Positions 32,850-42,602 of a DNA stretch of 64,000 nt are shown one piece after another. The stretch is from Ahaetulla prasina (lineage: Eukaryota > Chordata > Lepidosauria > Squamata > Colubridae), in contig NC_080539.1 of the NCBI RefSeq assembly GCF_028640845.1, positions 364,561,016-364,625,015 of the forward strand, read 5' to 3'. Each line of letters starts with the position of its first letter. The first letter of the stretch is position 1. The position numbers were made by a program, and so were the translations under genes. The notes beneath the pieces were generated by a model, which was not told where the DNA came from, did not search any database, and was given only the letters and a program-made list of their open reading frames with translations.

Positions 32850-33590
32850 CCAAAGGCCGCTTGGGCGGGAAGGAAATAGGCTGTCAAGGTACCACGTTAG
32901 ATTAATGGCGTTCTTTCTCTCCAGCTGCTGAGCTGGTAGTTTCCCACACAAAAGGAATTTCTCAGCTGGCAAGCAGAGCAGAAAAAAAATGGAGATTCCC
33001 ATCCTTCACTCTCAACATCCCTCTGAGTTTGGAAGGAATGTACGTGCGTGCTAGGCACACTTGAGCGTGCTCACAAAAAAGCCATGTTTTCTTTTTATAA
33101 AAAAGAGGATTCCGGGTTCAATGGGCAGCTTCTGTCAGGAGAAATTGTTGCAATATTCCCGTTTCAAACGACGTTTTGATGTCTGTTTGGGTTCACACAG
33201 CTGATTTAAAACCATGTTGGTTTCAGATGTAGTGGCTGGCTTTGTGCAGAGGGCGAAGTTTGGCTGATAGTCAATATGGTGTAGTAGTGTGATGTGCCCA
33301 CTTGATTAATTTAACATTCAGTGAACACAGAAGGTGGACTAATTAACTGACCAAGATAATAGTGTGGGGTGAACTCAGCCATTTAGCATCCTTGCCAAAC
33401 CTATTAAATGCAGAGTGCAGCTAAGGAAACACGATTCACCCAGACCTTCTTGAGTGAATTTTAATGCTAAGAATTAAGGGTTAGAGGACAGAATCTGGAG
33501 ACCTGTGATAGGAACCTCTCCTGTCCTCTAATAGTGAGTTCACTAAGGTGAAGCTTTCAAAAGTTTCAATCTTTTTTCCTCTGGGATGAT
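32850..33590. other. Intron sequence, nothing recognised
   Basis: About 0.7 kb with no exon or repeat family recognised. It is bordered by ATT repeats on the left and a CR1 tail on the right. Confidence 0.3.
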
Positions 33591-33599
33591 TGATCAATG

Positions 33600-33690
33600 G
33601 AGAATAGAATAGAATAGAATAAAATAGAATAACAGAGTTGGAAGGGACCTTGGAGGTCTTCTAGTCCAACCCCCTGCTTAGGCAGGAAAC
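33600..33690 (-). mobile_element. CR1 3' terminus with (AGAAT)n tail
   Basis: AGAATAGAATAGAATA then AACAGAGTTGGAAGGGACC. It is truncated after GCTTAGGCAGGAAAC, where a SINE body (33,700-33,845) follows. Confidence 0.8.
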
Positions 33691-33699
33691 AATTAGTTT

Positions 33700-33845
33700 A
33701 CATCAGCCTTCCATCCTTCTGAGGTGGGTAAAATGAGGACCCAGATTGTTGTGGCGACGATATGCTGACTCTGTCAACCACTTAGAGCGAGCTGTAAAAG
33801 CACTATGAAGCAGAATATAAGTCTAAGTGCTATTGCTATTGCTAT
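33700..33845 (+). mobile_element. tRNA-SINE 3' part
   Basis: CAGCCTTCCATCCTTCTGAG, GGTAAAATGAGGACCCAG, and the tail AGTCTAAGTGCTATTGCTAT, as in the SINE at 27,618. Confidence 0.7.
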
Positions 33846-33846
33846 T

Positions 33847-34490
33847 ACAGTCAGTCCGCAACTTACAACCACAATGGGGACCACAATCTGTACAGGTAGT
33901 TGACTGACGATGGTTCACTTACTGACTGTTTGAAGTCACAACGGCACTGAAAAAAAATGACTTATGACTGTTTTTCACACATATGAATACTGCAACATCC
34001 CCATGGTCACGTGATTTACATTCAAATGCTTGACAGCTGACTCACATTTATGACGGTTGCCGTGTCTGGGGGACATGTGATCACTTTTTGCACCTTCTGA
34101 CAAGCAAAATCAATGGGGAATCCAGCTTCAGTTAACCACCGTGTTACTAATATAAACAACTGCAGTGAATCCACCTAACAAATATTGCTAAGCAATACTG
34201 AGTAATGCCTGATTTTATGATCTATTCTGCCATGGGTGTTAAGTGCGGTTGTTAAGTGAATCACATGGATGTTAAGCAAATCCGGCTTCTCCTATTGACT
34301 TTCCTTGTCAAAAGCCGGCAGGGAAGGTGGCAATTGGAGATCACATGACCCCAGGATGGTACATGCCGGTTGCCAAGCAACTGGATTTAATCATATGGAA
34401 CCAGGGATGCTGTAGCGGTTGCAATTCTGAGGACTTTTCAGTGGTCTTGTAACTTTGAATGAATGCTAAACGAATGATTGCAACTTGAAG
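33847..34490. mobile_element. Two adjacent pogo/Tigger-like MITE pieces, opposite orientation
   Basis: The first (33,847-34,190) reads as the standard family. The second (34,200-34,490) reads in reverse (TGGGTGTTAAGTGCGGTTG, ATCACATGACCCCAGG, GTAACTTTGAATGAATGC). Confidence 0.55.
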
Positions 34491-34496
34491 ACTGTG

Positions 34497-34575
34497 TGTG
34501 TATGTATATACACATGTACACACACATACACATACAATTGTGTGTGTGTGTGTGTATATATATATATACATACAT
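34497..34575. repeat. (TG)n/(TA)n/(CA)n microsatellite
   Basis: Alternating TG, TA and ACAC runs, 79 bp in all. Confidence 0.9.
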
Positions 34576-34688
34576 TATGTCACAGAAATGAGTACAACCC
34601 TTCACATTTTGTAAATATTTAAGCATATCTTTTCATGTGACAACACTTAAGAAATGACACTTGGCTACAATGTAAAGTAGTGAGTATA

Positions 34689-34876
34689 CATAAGCACTTG
34701 GTCTTATTTTCGGGAAGGTCGTATTATTTGAGCGCGTGGAGCGAGATGGGGCTCCTCTTGCCATCTTACCTGATTTCCAGCTCTGTCTCCCTAACCAGAC
34801 CGGCTGCACATGCATTTAAATATTTTCAGGGGAGGACTTATTTTTGGGTGAGGGCTTATTTTTGGGGAAACACAGA
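34689..34876. mobile_element. Dispersed repeat with GGGCTTATTTTTGGGGAAACA end
   Basis: GGTCTTATTTTCGGG start, GGGGCTCCTCTTGCC, and the repeated CTTATTTTTGGG near the end. A second copy is at 46,020-46,270. The class is not recognised. Confidence 0.5.
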
Positions 34877-34887
34877 ACACACACACA

Positions 34888-34985
34888 CAAGGTACTGTCC
34901 TTGCCCACCTTCTCTGAGCTTGAAAAACAAGATAGGACCCCATTTGACTAGCAGTTGGATGGGAGACCACCAAGAGATTCTCTTA
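34888..34985 (+). mobile_element. 5S rRNA-like SINE fragment
   Basis: CAGTTGGATGGGAGACCACC closely matches the 5S rRNA C-box region. The remaining 5S sequence is degraded. Confidence 0.55.
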
Positions 34986-34997
34986 GGTATTCTCTCC

Positions 34998-35375
34998 AAG
35001 GTATTGGTGACTACCTTCAAAGCGCTCCATGGCTTAGGACCAGGATATTTACGGGACCGTCTACTGCCATCTTCTATCTCCCAGCGACCGGTGCGTTCTC
35101 ACAGAGAGGGACTCCTTAGGGTGCCGTCTGCCAAACACTGTCGACTGGCGGCCCCCAGGGGGAGGGCCTTCTCTGTGGGGGCTCCTACCCTGTGGAACGA
35201 ACTTCCCCCTAGACTTCATCAACTATCCGACCTTCGGACCTTTCGCCGCGAACTTAAAACCTATTTATTCCGTCTAGCTGGACTGGCTTGATTTAAAAAA
35301 TTTTAATTTGCTTTTATGGGTTTTAAATTTTTGTAAATTTTTATAGGGTGTTACTGTATTTAATTAAAATATTAT
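34998..35375 (+). mobile_element. L2 LINE 3' end
   Basis: Encodes TTFKALHGLGPGYLRDRLLP and PSAKHCRLAAPRGRAFSVG, then RRELKTYLFRLAGLA. From 35,044 on it is duplicated at 36,761-37,092. Confidence 0.88.
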
Positions 35376-35460
35376 TTATGCATGACATCCTTTTGACATG
35401 GCTGTGGTTTTCGGCCAGACACACCTAGAGAAGCTGAACCTGCTCTGGGATGCTTTAGTC

Positions 35461-35931
35461 CAGCGGTTCTCAACCTGTGGGTCGGGACCCCGTTGGGGGT
35501 CGAATGACGATTTGTCAGGGGTCGCCTAAAACCATCAGAAATATGGGAAGTATACTTGCGAGTCGAAGAATTGCGCTCCAATGGTTGACTCCACAAGCCA
35601 GCTGCAGGCTCTTCAAATCGCTAGCCAAATTCGGCTTCAGGCGCGATGAATTAAAAAAGAGAGAAATCTTTGCTCTGATGTCTCCCTCTCAAGCCAGCTA
35701 CAATCACTCCCAATCGCTAGCCTAATCTGGCTTCAGGCGCGATAAACTTAATAGGGGAGGAGTCTCCGCTTTAATGCCTCCGTCCTCAAGGCAATCGCAA
35801 GCAGTTCAGAACGCTATGTCTGGCTTCAGACGCGATAAATTCAAAGCGAAAATATTTTTCCGGTTGGGGTCGCCACATCGTGGGGAATTGTATTAAGGGG
35901 GTCGCAGCACTATAAAGGTTGAGAACCACTG
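35461..35931. mobile_element. SPIN-like hAT element with perfect TSD
   Basis: Starts CAGCGGTTCTCAACCTGTGG and ends GGTTGAGAACCACTG. Both flanks are CTTTAGTC (35,453-35,460 and 35,932-35,939). The first part (GGTCGCCTAAAACCATCAG) matches what I know of SPIN elements, which spread horizontally among tetrapods. The interior repeats ATCGCTAGCC...GGCTTCAGGCGCGATAAA about three times. No transposase remains. Confidence 0.82.
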
Positions 35932-35985
35932 CTTTAGTCCTTGTGTGGATGATTTTTGGAAAAAGTTGGAGAGGGCCCTTCTCAC

Positions 35986-36099
35986 CTCGGCTGCATAAGC
36001 TCCCTCCGTAGCTGGGCAAGCACAGGCAGACAAAGGCGTTGATCTCGTCAATGCAGGTCCCGCCATTTTGACAAGGGTTGGATAAGCAGTCATCAATAT
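35986..36099 (-). CDS. NCAN: NCAN EGF-like domain 2 exon, downstream copy (B)
   Basis: This copy is identical to the EGF2 exon at 37,700-37,813 across all 114 bases, with the same CTCTCCACAG acceptor and GTGAGAAGG donor. It encodes the same six-cysteine calcium-binding type EGF and joins the first lectin exon through a split Asp codon (G|AC), giving the DTEGC junction seen in mammalian neurocan. The repeats around it differ from the other copy at a few percent of positions, so identity is highest in the coding part. Copy B is adjacent to the lectin exons. An mRNA using both copies would have three EGF modules in frame. Confidence 0.88.
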
Positions 36100-36250
36100 C
36101 TGTGGAGAGAAGAGCATGTGTGAAGGCGGGAACTCCAACACATTATGGCTGCTGGAATTCATAAGTCCCTCTTCCGATTGTCTGGGTACTTTTTATCAGG
36201 AAATCCCAATACACTTTTTATTTATTTTAATTTATTTATATCCCACCTTT

Positions 36251-36655
36251 ACAGGTAGTCCTCGACTTACAACAGTTCATTTAGTGACCATTCAAAGTTA
36301 CAACAGCACTGAAAAAAGTGACTTAACGACGGTTTTTCACACTTACGATGTTTGTAGCAGCCCCATGACCAAAATGTGATCAAAATTCAGTTGCTTGGCA
36401 ACTGGTTCATACTTCTGACCGTTGCAGTGTCCCTGGGGTCATGTGAACCCCTTTTGTGACCTTCTGACAAGCAAAGTCCATGGAGAAGTCAGATTCACTT
36501 AACAACCAGGCTACTAATGTATCCACTGCAGTGATTCATTTAATGTCTGTGCCAAGAAAGGTCGTAAAATGGAACAAAACTCACTTAACAAATGTCTCAC
36601 TTAACAACAGATGTTTTGGCTCATTTGTAGTCGTGAGTCAAGGACTACCTACATT
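36251..36655. mobile_element. Pogo/Tigger-like MITE, duplicated with unit 1
   Basis: Starts CAGGTAGTCCTCGACTTAC after TTTA and ends AAGGACTACCTAC. This is one of the better-preserved copies. Confidence 0.75.
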
Positions 36656-37176
36656 ATCTTTACAAATAAATCTAGGCAGTGAACATATCCAACACACTTC
36701 CCTCTTCCTATTTTCCCACTATAACAACAACCCTGTCAGGTGGGTTGGGCTGAGTGAGAGGATATTTACGGGACCGTCTACTGCCATCTTCTATCTCCCA
36801 TCTTCTCTGCGTTCTCACAGAGAGGGACTCCTTAGGGTGCCGTCAGCCAAGCAATGTCGACTGGCGGCCCCCAGAGGGAGGGCCTTCTCTGTGGGGGCTC
36901 CTACCCTGTGGAACGAACTTCCCCCTAGACTTTGTCAACTATCCGACCTTCGGACCTTTCGCCGCGAACTTAAAACCTATTTATTCCGTCTAGCTGGACT
37001 GGCTTGATTTAAAAAATTTTAATTTGCTTTTATGGGTTTTAAATTTTTGTAAATTTTTATAGGGTGTTACTGTATTTAATTAAAATATTATTTATGCATG
37101 ACATCCTTTTGACATGGCTGTGATTTTCGGCCAGACACACCTAGAGAAGCTGAACCTGCTCTGGGATGCTTTAGTC

Positions 37177-37645
37177 CAGCGGTTCTCAACCTGTGGGTCG
37201 GGACCCCGTTGGGGGTCGAATGTCGGTTTGTCAGGGGTTGCCTAAAACCATCAGAAATATGGGAAGTATACTTGAGTCGAATTGCGCTCCAATGGTTGAC
37301 TCCACAAGCCAGCTGCAGGCTCTTCAAATCGCTAGCCAAATTCGGCTTCAGGCGCGATGAATTAAAAAAGAGAGAAATCTTTGCTCTGATGTCTCCCTCT
37401 CAAGCCAGCTACAATCACTCCCAATCGCTAGCCTAATCTGGCTTCAGGCGCGATAAACTTAATAGGGGAGGAGTCTCCGCTTTAATGCCTCCGTCCTCAA
37501 GGCAATCGCAAGCAGTTCAGAACGCTAGCCAATACGGCTTCAGACGCGATAAATTCAAAACGAAAATAATTTTACGGTTGGGGTCGCCACATCGTGGGGA
37601 ATTGTATTAAAGGGGTCGCAGCACTATAAAGGTTGAGAACCACTG
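37177..37645. mobile_element. SPIN-like hAT element, duplicated copy
   Basis: Same ends and the same CTTTAGTC flanks (37,169-37,176 and 37,646-37,653) as 35,461-35,931. It was carried by the segmental duplication, not inserted anew. Confidence 0.82.
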
Positions 37646-37699
37646 CTTTAGTCCTTGTGTGAATGATTTTTGGAAAAAGTTGGAGAGGGCCCTTCTCAC

Positions 37700-37813
37700 C
37701 TCGGCTGCATAAGCTCCCTCCGTAGCTGGGCAAGCACAGGCAGACAAAGGCGTTGATCTCGTCAATGCAGGTCCCGCCATTTTGACAAGGGTTGGATAAG
37801 CAGTCATCAATAT
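37700..37813 (-). CDS. NCAN: NCAN EGF-like domain 2 exon, upstream copy (A)
   Basis: This 114-bp exon is phase 1-1, with acceptor CTCTCCACAG and donor GTGAGAAGG. It encodes a calcium-binding type EGF: an IDDC start (with the preceding split Asp), NPCQNGGTC, then [10 protein letters not shown] with the Asp and Phe expected for calcium binding, and a GGSLC end. Mammalian neurocan EGF2 is nearly the same ([12 protein letters not shown]). It is the transcriptionally first of two identical copies, because it lies in the second unit of a 1.7-kb tandem duplication. Being symmetric, it can be included or skipped without breaking the frame. Whether both copies are used in one mRNA cannot be told from the DNA. 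Confidence 0.88.
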
Positions 37814-37965
37814 CTGTGGAGAGAAGAGCATGTGTGAAGGCGGGAACTCCAACACATTATGGCTGCTGGAATTCATAAGTCCCTCTTCCGATTGTCTGGG
37901 TTCTGTTTATCAGGAAATCCCAATACACTTTTTATTTATTTTAATTTATTTATATCCCACCTTTA

Positions 37966-38370
37966 CAGGTAGTCCTCGACTTACAACAGTTCATTTAGTG
38001 ACCATTCAAAGTTACAACAGCACTGAAAAAAGTGACTTAACGACGGTTTTTCACACTTACGATGTTTGTAGCAGCCCCATGACCAAAATGTGATCAAAAT
38101 TCAGTTGCTTGGCAACTGGTTCATACTTCTGACTGTTGCAGTGTCCCGGGGTCATGTGACCCCCGTTTTGTGACCTTCTTACAAGCAGAGTCAATGAGGA
38201 AGCCAGATTCACTTAACAACCAGGCTACTAATGTATCCACTGCAGTGATTCATTTAATGTCTGTGCCAAGAAAGGTCGTAAAATGGAACAAAACTCACTT
38301 AACAAATGTCTCACTTAACAACAGATGTTTTGGCTCATTTGTAGTCGTGAGTCAAGGACTACCTACATTA
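37966..38370. mobile_element. Pogo/Tigger-like MITE, duplicated copy
   Basis: Copy of 36,251-36,655 in unit 2. Differences cluster between 38,120 and 38,205. Confidence 0.75.
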
Positions 38371-38475
38371 TCTTTACAAATAAATCTAGGCAGTGAACAT
38401 ATCCAACACACTTCCCTCTTCCTATTTTCCCACTATAACAACAACCCTGTCAGGTGGGTTGGGCTGAGTGAGAGG

Positions 38476-38745
38476 GATTGGCCCAAAGTCACCCAGCTGG
38501 CTTTCATGCCTAAGGCGGGACTAGAACTCTCAGTCTCCTTATGATTGGCCCAATATCACCCAGTTGGCTTTTGTGGCTAAGGTGGGACTAGAACTCCCAG
38601 TCACCTTATGATTGGCCCAATATAATTCAGTTGGTTTTCATGGCTAGGGCAGGATTAGAACTCCCAGTCTCCTTATGATTGGCCCAATATCACCCAGCTG
38701 GCTTTCATGGCTAAAGTGGGACTAGAACTCACTTCTCTTGCTTTC
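38476..38745 (-). repeat. 67-bp minisatellite from a SINE body, four copies
   Basis: GATTGGCCCAA starts at 38,476, 38,543, 38,610 and 38,677, a constant 67-bp period. Each unit contains CACCCAGCTGGCTTTCATGG and GGACTAGAACTC, which is the tRNA-SINE body in reverse. Confidence 0.9.
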
Positions 38746-39447
38746 TAGCTGGGTGCTTTAATCATTAGATGAAATTGGCTTTTTGCATATACAGTAGCAG
38801 GCAAAAAATGAGCTTGCGATTTATGGTTTTGGTGATTAGAAAAACAAAATATTATAAAAAGAGTGGGCTTTTTTTATAACCATAGAGTAAGAGATAACTT
38901 CGTATTTGTACTTATAATTGCTGTAAAGAAAATCAAAAAACTACTTTTTCTCTTTCACGGCTGGCTGGAGAATTCTTTGAGTTGAAGTCCGCACATCTTT
39001 GAATTGCCAAGGCTGAGCTACACTGCCCTAGAGAAATACTACCAATGGATGCACTGAACTCTCTCGGGGAATATAGTCTGTGCATATGAGTTGGCTTGAA
39101 ACACAGACAAGCTCAGGACTGGGGATGAATCCTCAGGGCTTATCTGAGCTGGAGGAACAGCAGCCAGCTGCATCCGAAGGGAAGATTAACAACATAGCAA
39201 TCCAGCAGATAAATGCAGCTACATCCGTCTGGGAGCTCGACAGCCGAGCATGTGCATAAAATTAGTGTGAAACTTCAAGTTTCTCTTCTTTGGCTGACTG
39301 TAGCCATTCTGGTGCAGAACTTAAGAACGAGGGGAGGATTGTGTCAAAAATATCTGCAAAAACGATACCTTGAAAAGTATTTGCCCACAATAGCAATAAC
39401 ATTTAGACTTATACAAGTAGTCCTTGATTTACAACAGTTCGTTAAAA

Positions 39448-39697
39448 AAAAAGTCTGTAGAGATTTTCAGCCATCCAGATCATGGTTGTCTCAAAGGTGC
39501 TTTTTGTTCAAGAGGCAACTGGGCTTTCTTGGTTTTTTTTTTCCTTTTGAAGATGTTTTGCTTCTCATTTCAAGAAGCTTCTTCTGTCTTCCACTATCCT
39601 GTCAGAGCTGAAGAAGCTTCTTGGATGAGAAGCGAAACACCTTCAAAAGGAAAAAAACAAGAAGTTGCCTCTTGAAAAAAAAGCACTTTTGGGACAA
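39448..39697. repeat. Fold-back repeat with GATGAGAAGCGAAAC motif
   Basis: The left arm GGTTGTCTCAAAGGTGCTTT to GATGTTTTGCTTCTCATTTC pairs with GGATGAGAAGCGAAACACC to AAAAGCACTTTTGGGACAAC. Confidence 0.7.
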
Positions 39698-39929
39698 CAG
39701 TTTGTTTAGCCACCATGCAAAGTTTTAAAAAGTGACTTATGGCCGTTTTTCAGAGTTACGACCTTCGCAGCATCCCCATGATTGTGGGATCAAGATCCAG
39801 CTGCTTGGCAACTGCTTCATATTTATGACAGTTTGTCATGTGATCCCCTTTTTTATGTGACCTTTTGATGAGCAAAATCAACGAGGAAGCCAAATTCACT
39901 CCACAACCGGGTTACTGCAGAAAAAAAAT

Positions 39930-40220
39930 TTTTTTTTATTTTTTTTTTGTTTACATTTATACCCCGCCCTTCTCCGAAGACTCAGGGCGGCTTACAGTGT
40001 ATAAGGCAATAGTCTCATTCTATTTGTATTAGTCTCATTCTATTTGTATATTTTTTTACAAAATCAACTTATTGCCCCCCCAACAATCTGGGTCCTCATT
40101 TTACCTACCTTATAAAGGATGGAAGGCTGAGTCAACCTTGGGCCGGGCTTGAACCTGCAGTAATTGCAGGCTTCTGTGTTCTTAATAACAGGCTTTACCA
40201 GCCTGAGCTATCCGGCCCCA
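39930..40220 (-). mobile_element. tRNA-derived SINE with L2-like tail
   Basis: CCGCCCTTCTCCGAAGACTC at the left, CTTATAAAGGATGGAAGGC in the body and a degraded tRNA head at the right. A 17-bp piece (AGTCTCATTCTATTTGTAT) is doubled at 40,010-40,046. Confidence 0.8.
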
Positions 40221-40221
40221 A

Positions 40222-40790
40222 TGGCTACCAACCTGCCTTCCATTGAGGACCTGTATACTGCATGAGTCAAAAAGACGGCTGTGAAAATATTTACAGACCC
40301 CTCGCATCCTGGACATAAACTGTTTCAACTTCTACCCTCAAAACGAAGCTATAGAGCACTGCACACCAAGACAACTTGATACAAGAACAGTTTTTTCCCG
40401 AAGGCCATCACTCTGCTAAACAAATAATTCCCTCAACACTGTCAAACCATTTATTAAATCTACACTACTATTAATCTTCTCATCATTCCCATCACCCATC
40501 TCCTTCCACTTATGACTGTATGACTGCAACTTTGTTGCTTGTATCCTTACAATTTCTACTGATATTGTTTCCTGATTGCTTATTTGTAGCCTATGACTAT
40601 CATTAAGTGTTGTATCATTAAGTGTTGAATTTGTACCATATGACTATCATTAAGTGTTGTAAGTGTTGTACCTTGATGAAGGTATCTTTTCTTTTATGTA
40701 CACTCAGAGCATATGCAGCAAAGACAAATTCCTTGTGTGTCCAGTCACACTTGGCCAATAAAAAATTCTATTCTATTCTATTCTAACTTA
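40222..40790 (+). mobile_element. Rex1/CR1-like LINE 3' end
   Basis: Starts in the ORF tail (ACCAACCTGCCTTCCATTGAG, CCCTCGCATCCTGGACATAA) and ends ACACTTGGCCAATAAAAAATTC then TATTCTATTC. Same family as 52,460-53,912. Confidence 0.85.
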
Positions 40791-41102
40791 TCGACTGCAG
40801 TGCTTCATTTAAGAACTGAGGCAAGAAAGGTCGTAAGACAGGGCAAAGTTCATTTAACAGGTGTCTCTCTTAACAGCAGAAATCTGGGGCTCTGTTTGTG
40901 GTCATAAGTCGAGGACTACCCGTATACCGCTTCACAGGGCTTTACATCCCTCTCTAAGGAGTTTACAGAGACGGAATATTGGCCCCAACCATCTGGGTCC
41001 TCATTTTACCCACCTCAGAAAGACTACCTGTACCTGTGTAGGAATTCATTCCCGTAAACTTTTCCAACGGAGGCTCCCATCCGCCCCTCCCCATCTCCTC
41101 AC

Positions 41103-41219
41103 CTATTTCACAGTTTTCGCCTGTGAATCCTGGCAGACAGTGGCAGCTGGAAAGGTTTCCACTCGACTGGCAGGTGCCCCCGTGCAAACATGGATCGTTA
41201 TCGCAAGGGTCAGTTTCAG
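41103..41219 (-). CDS. NCAN: NCAN EGF-like domain 1 exon
   Basis: This 117-bp exon is phase 1 at both ends, with acceptor TTTTTTGCAG and donor GTGAGG. It encodes 38 full codons with six cysteines in EGF order, including the motifs [18 protein letters not shown] and GENCEI. Mammalian neurocan has the same PCLHGGTC and GENCEID signature. EGF1 lacks the D-x-D-E-C start and the internal Asp/aromatic pair of calcium-binding EGFs, so it is probably a non-calcium type. It joins the CS exon through a split Ala codon (G|CT) and continues to EGF2 through a split Asp codon (G|AT). Confidence 0.95.
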   Translation of the reverse strand: MKLTLAITIHVCTGAPASRVETFPAATVCQDSQAKTVK

Positions 41220-41665
41220 CTGCAAAAAAGAAACAAGGAGGAGATGAGGAGAGAGGAGTTTTATTTGTTGTTGTTGTTGTTGTTGTTCAGGCAATCCAGA
41301 TTGCAGAGAGATCGCTCAAGTCACCTGTGCTTGGTCATCTTCCGGCTGGACTACTGCAATATGTTCTACAGGGGTCTGCCCTTGAAGACTACCTAGAAGT
41401 AGCATCTGGTCTAGAATAGAGCAGTTCTGGGTCCTCCATAATTCACTTTTTTGTGTGAACTGCACTGACTCCTGGTTGCTTTCTCAGTGCAATTAAAGTT
41501 TTAAAGAAGGGATGTCAAATTCGCCACGTTACGTTGCTGTCATGTGATGTTTCGCGACGTTTCCCCCCTCCGTGGAGTTGGGGTGGGCGTGGCCTGTGCG
41601 TGACGCATCTGACCACTGGGCTGCTAGTTTGACATCCATGCTTTAAAGCCTTATAGGGCACACGG

Positions 41666-42533
41666 CAGGGTGAAATCTAAAATTTTTCCCTACCGGTTCT
41701 GTGGGTGTGGCTTAATTGGTGGGCGTGGCTTGGTGGTCAGATGGCTTGGTGGGCGTGGTCAATAACAATAAATAATAAAAATAATAAACAAAGTATAAAA
41801 AAACAATAAGAGGTACCAAAAACCAACTTTCACACTTTACACACACACAACACAACACAACTGACTCACACACAATGTAAAAGCAGCTGCACTTCACACT
41901 TCACACAGCCACAAAAAGCTCAAAAACCAACTTTCAAACTTTACACACACACACAACTAACACACACACACACAATATGCCACATACAGCTTTCTGAGAT
42001 TTTGTGTGTTTGTGTAGTTAGAGTGAAACACTACAGAAACACACCAAATCTCAGAAAGCTGCACAAATATTTTATTTTATTTTATTATTTTATTTTATTT
42101 TATGTTATTGTGGACTTCAAATCCCAGAGTTCCTCAGCCAGCAAAGCCAGCCAGTTGATCACTGAGGAAATAGATTAGCTGAGCGATTGATTCTGTCTGG
42201 CTGAAACTGAAACTGCTTTCGGGCTGGAAAGAGAGCCATGCGTTCATCAGTAATCAGGTAAGTGCCTGAGAATCTCTACTCTTACTTGAAGAAAACATGT
42301 TTTCTACAAGGAACAGTACAAGTAAGGTTCTGCTGTTTTTTACTTTTAAAGGCCTGTTTCGGCTGAAGCAAAACCGGCTTTTAAAAGTAAAAAAAAAACA
42401 CCTCTGCAGATGGTGCAGCTCAGCAGAGGCAGGGGGCGGGGCCAGGGATTTTTGCTACCGGTCCTCTGAACCAGCAGCCGCCATCGCTACCGGATCGCAA
42501 GATCCTGTCCAATCCGGGAGCATTTCACCCCTG
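41666..42533. mobile_element. hAT MITE, 868 bp, perfect TSD, palindromic interior
   Basis: Starts CAGGGTGAAATCT and ends GAGCATTTCACCCCTG. GCACACGG flanks both sides (41,658-41,665 and 42,534-42,541). Inside are CA-rich runs and a hairpin (AGCTTTCTGAGATTT...AAATCTCAGAAAGCT, about 41,988-42,062), and a second inverted pair around TTTACTTTTAAAGGCC and GGCTTTTAAAAGTAAA. Confidence 0.9.
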
Positions 42534-42602
42534 GCACACGGCCAGGTTGTGGGTGGGATCACCTCTGCTTGAGGGTATCTGCCCAACCTACTCGGTCAAA
42601 GA

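Larger units (their letters stand above)
35044..36760. repeat. Tandem duplication, unit 1 (carries EGF2 exon copy B)
   Basis: 1,717 bp with, in order, an L2 fragment, a SPIN-like hAT element, the EGF2 exon, a pogo-like MITE and a SINE piece. Unit 2 repeats the same order. The junction at 36,760/36,761 joins TGAGTGAGAG to GATATTTACGGG, with two or three bases of microhomology (AG/AGG). Confidence 0.95.
36761..38474. repeat. Tandem duplication, unit 2 (carries EGF2 exon copy A)
   Basis: Repeats unit 1 with an offset of 1,714-1,717 bp. By eye there are a few dozen substitutions and small indels across the introns, but none in the exon. The right edge (GAGTGAGAGGGATTGGCCC) continues into unduplicated SINE sequence. 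Confidence 0.95.
39413..40925. mobile_element. Pogo/Tigger-like MITE split by three later insertions
   Basis: The left end GTAGTCCTTGATTTACAACAG is at 39,417. The interior is at about 39,697-39,925 and the right end GTCGAGGACTACC is at 40,908-40,920. The gaps hold a fold-back repeat, a SINE and a LINE 3' end. Confidence 0.6.
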
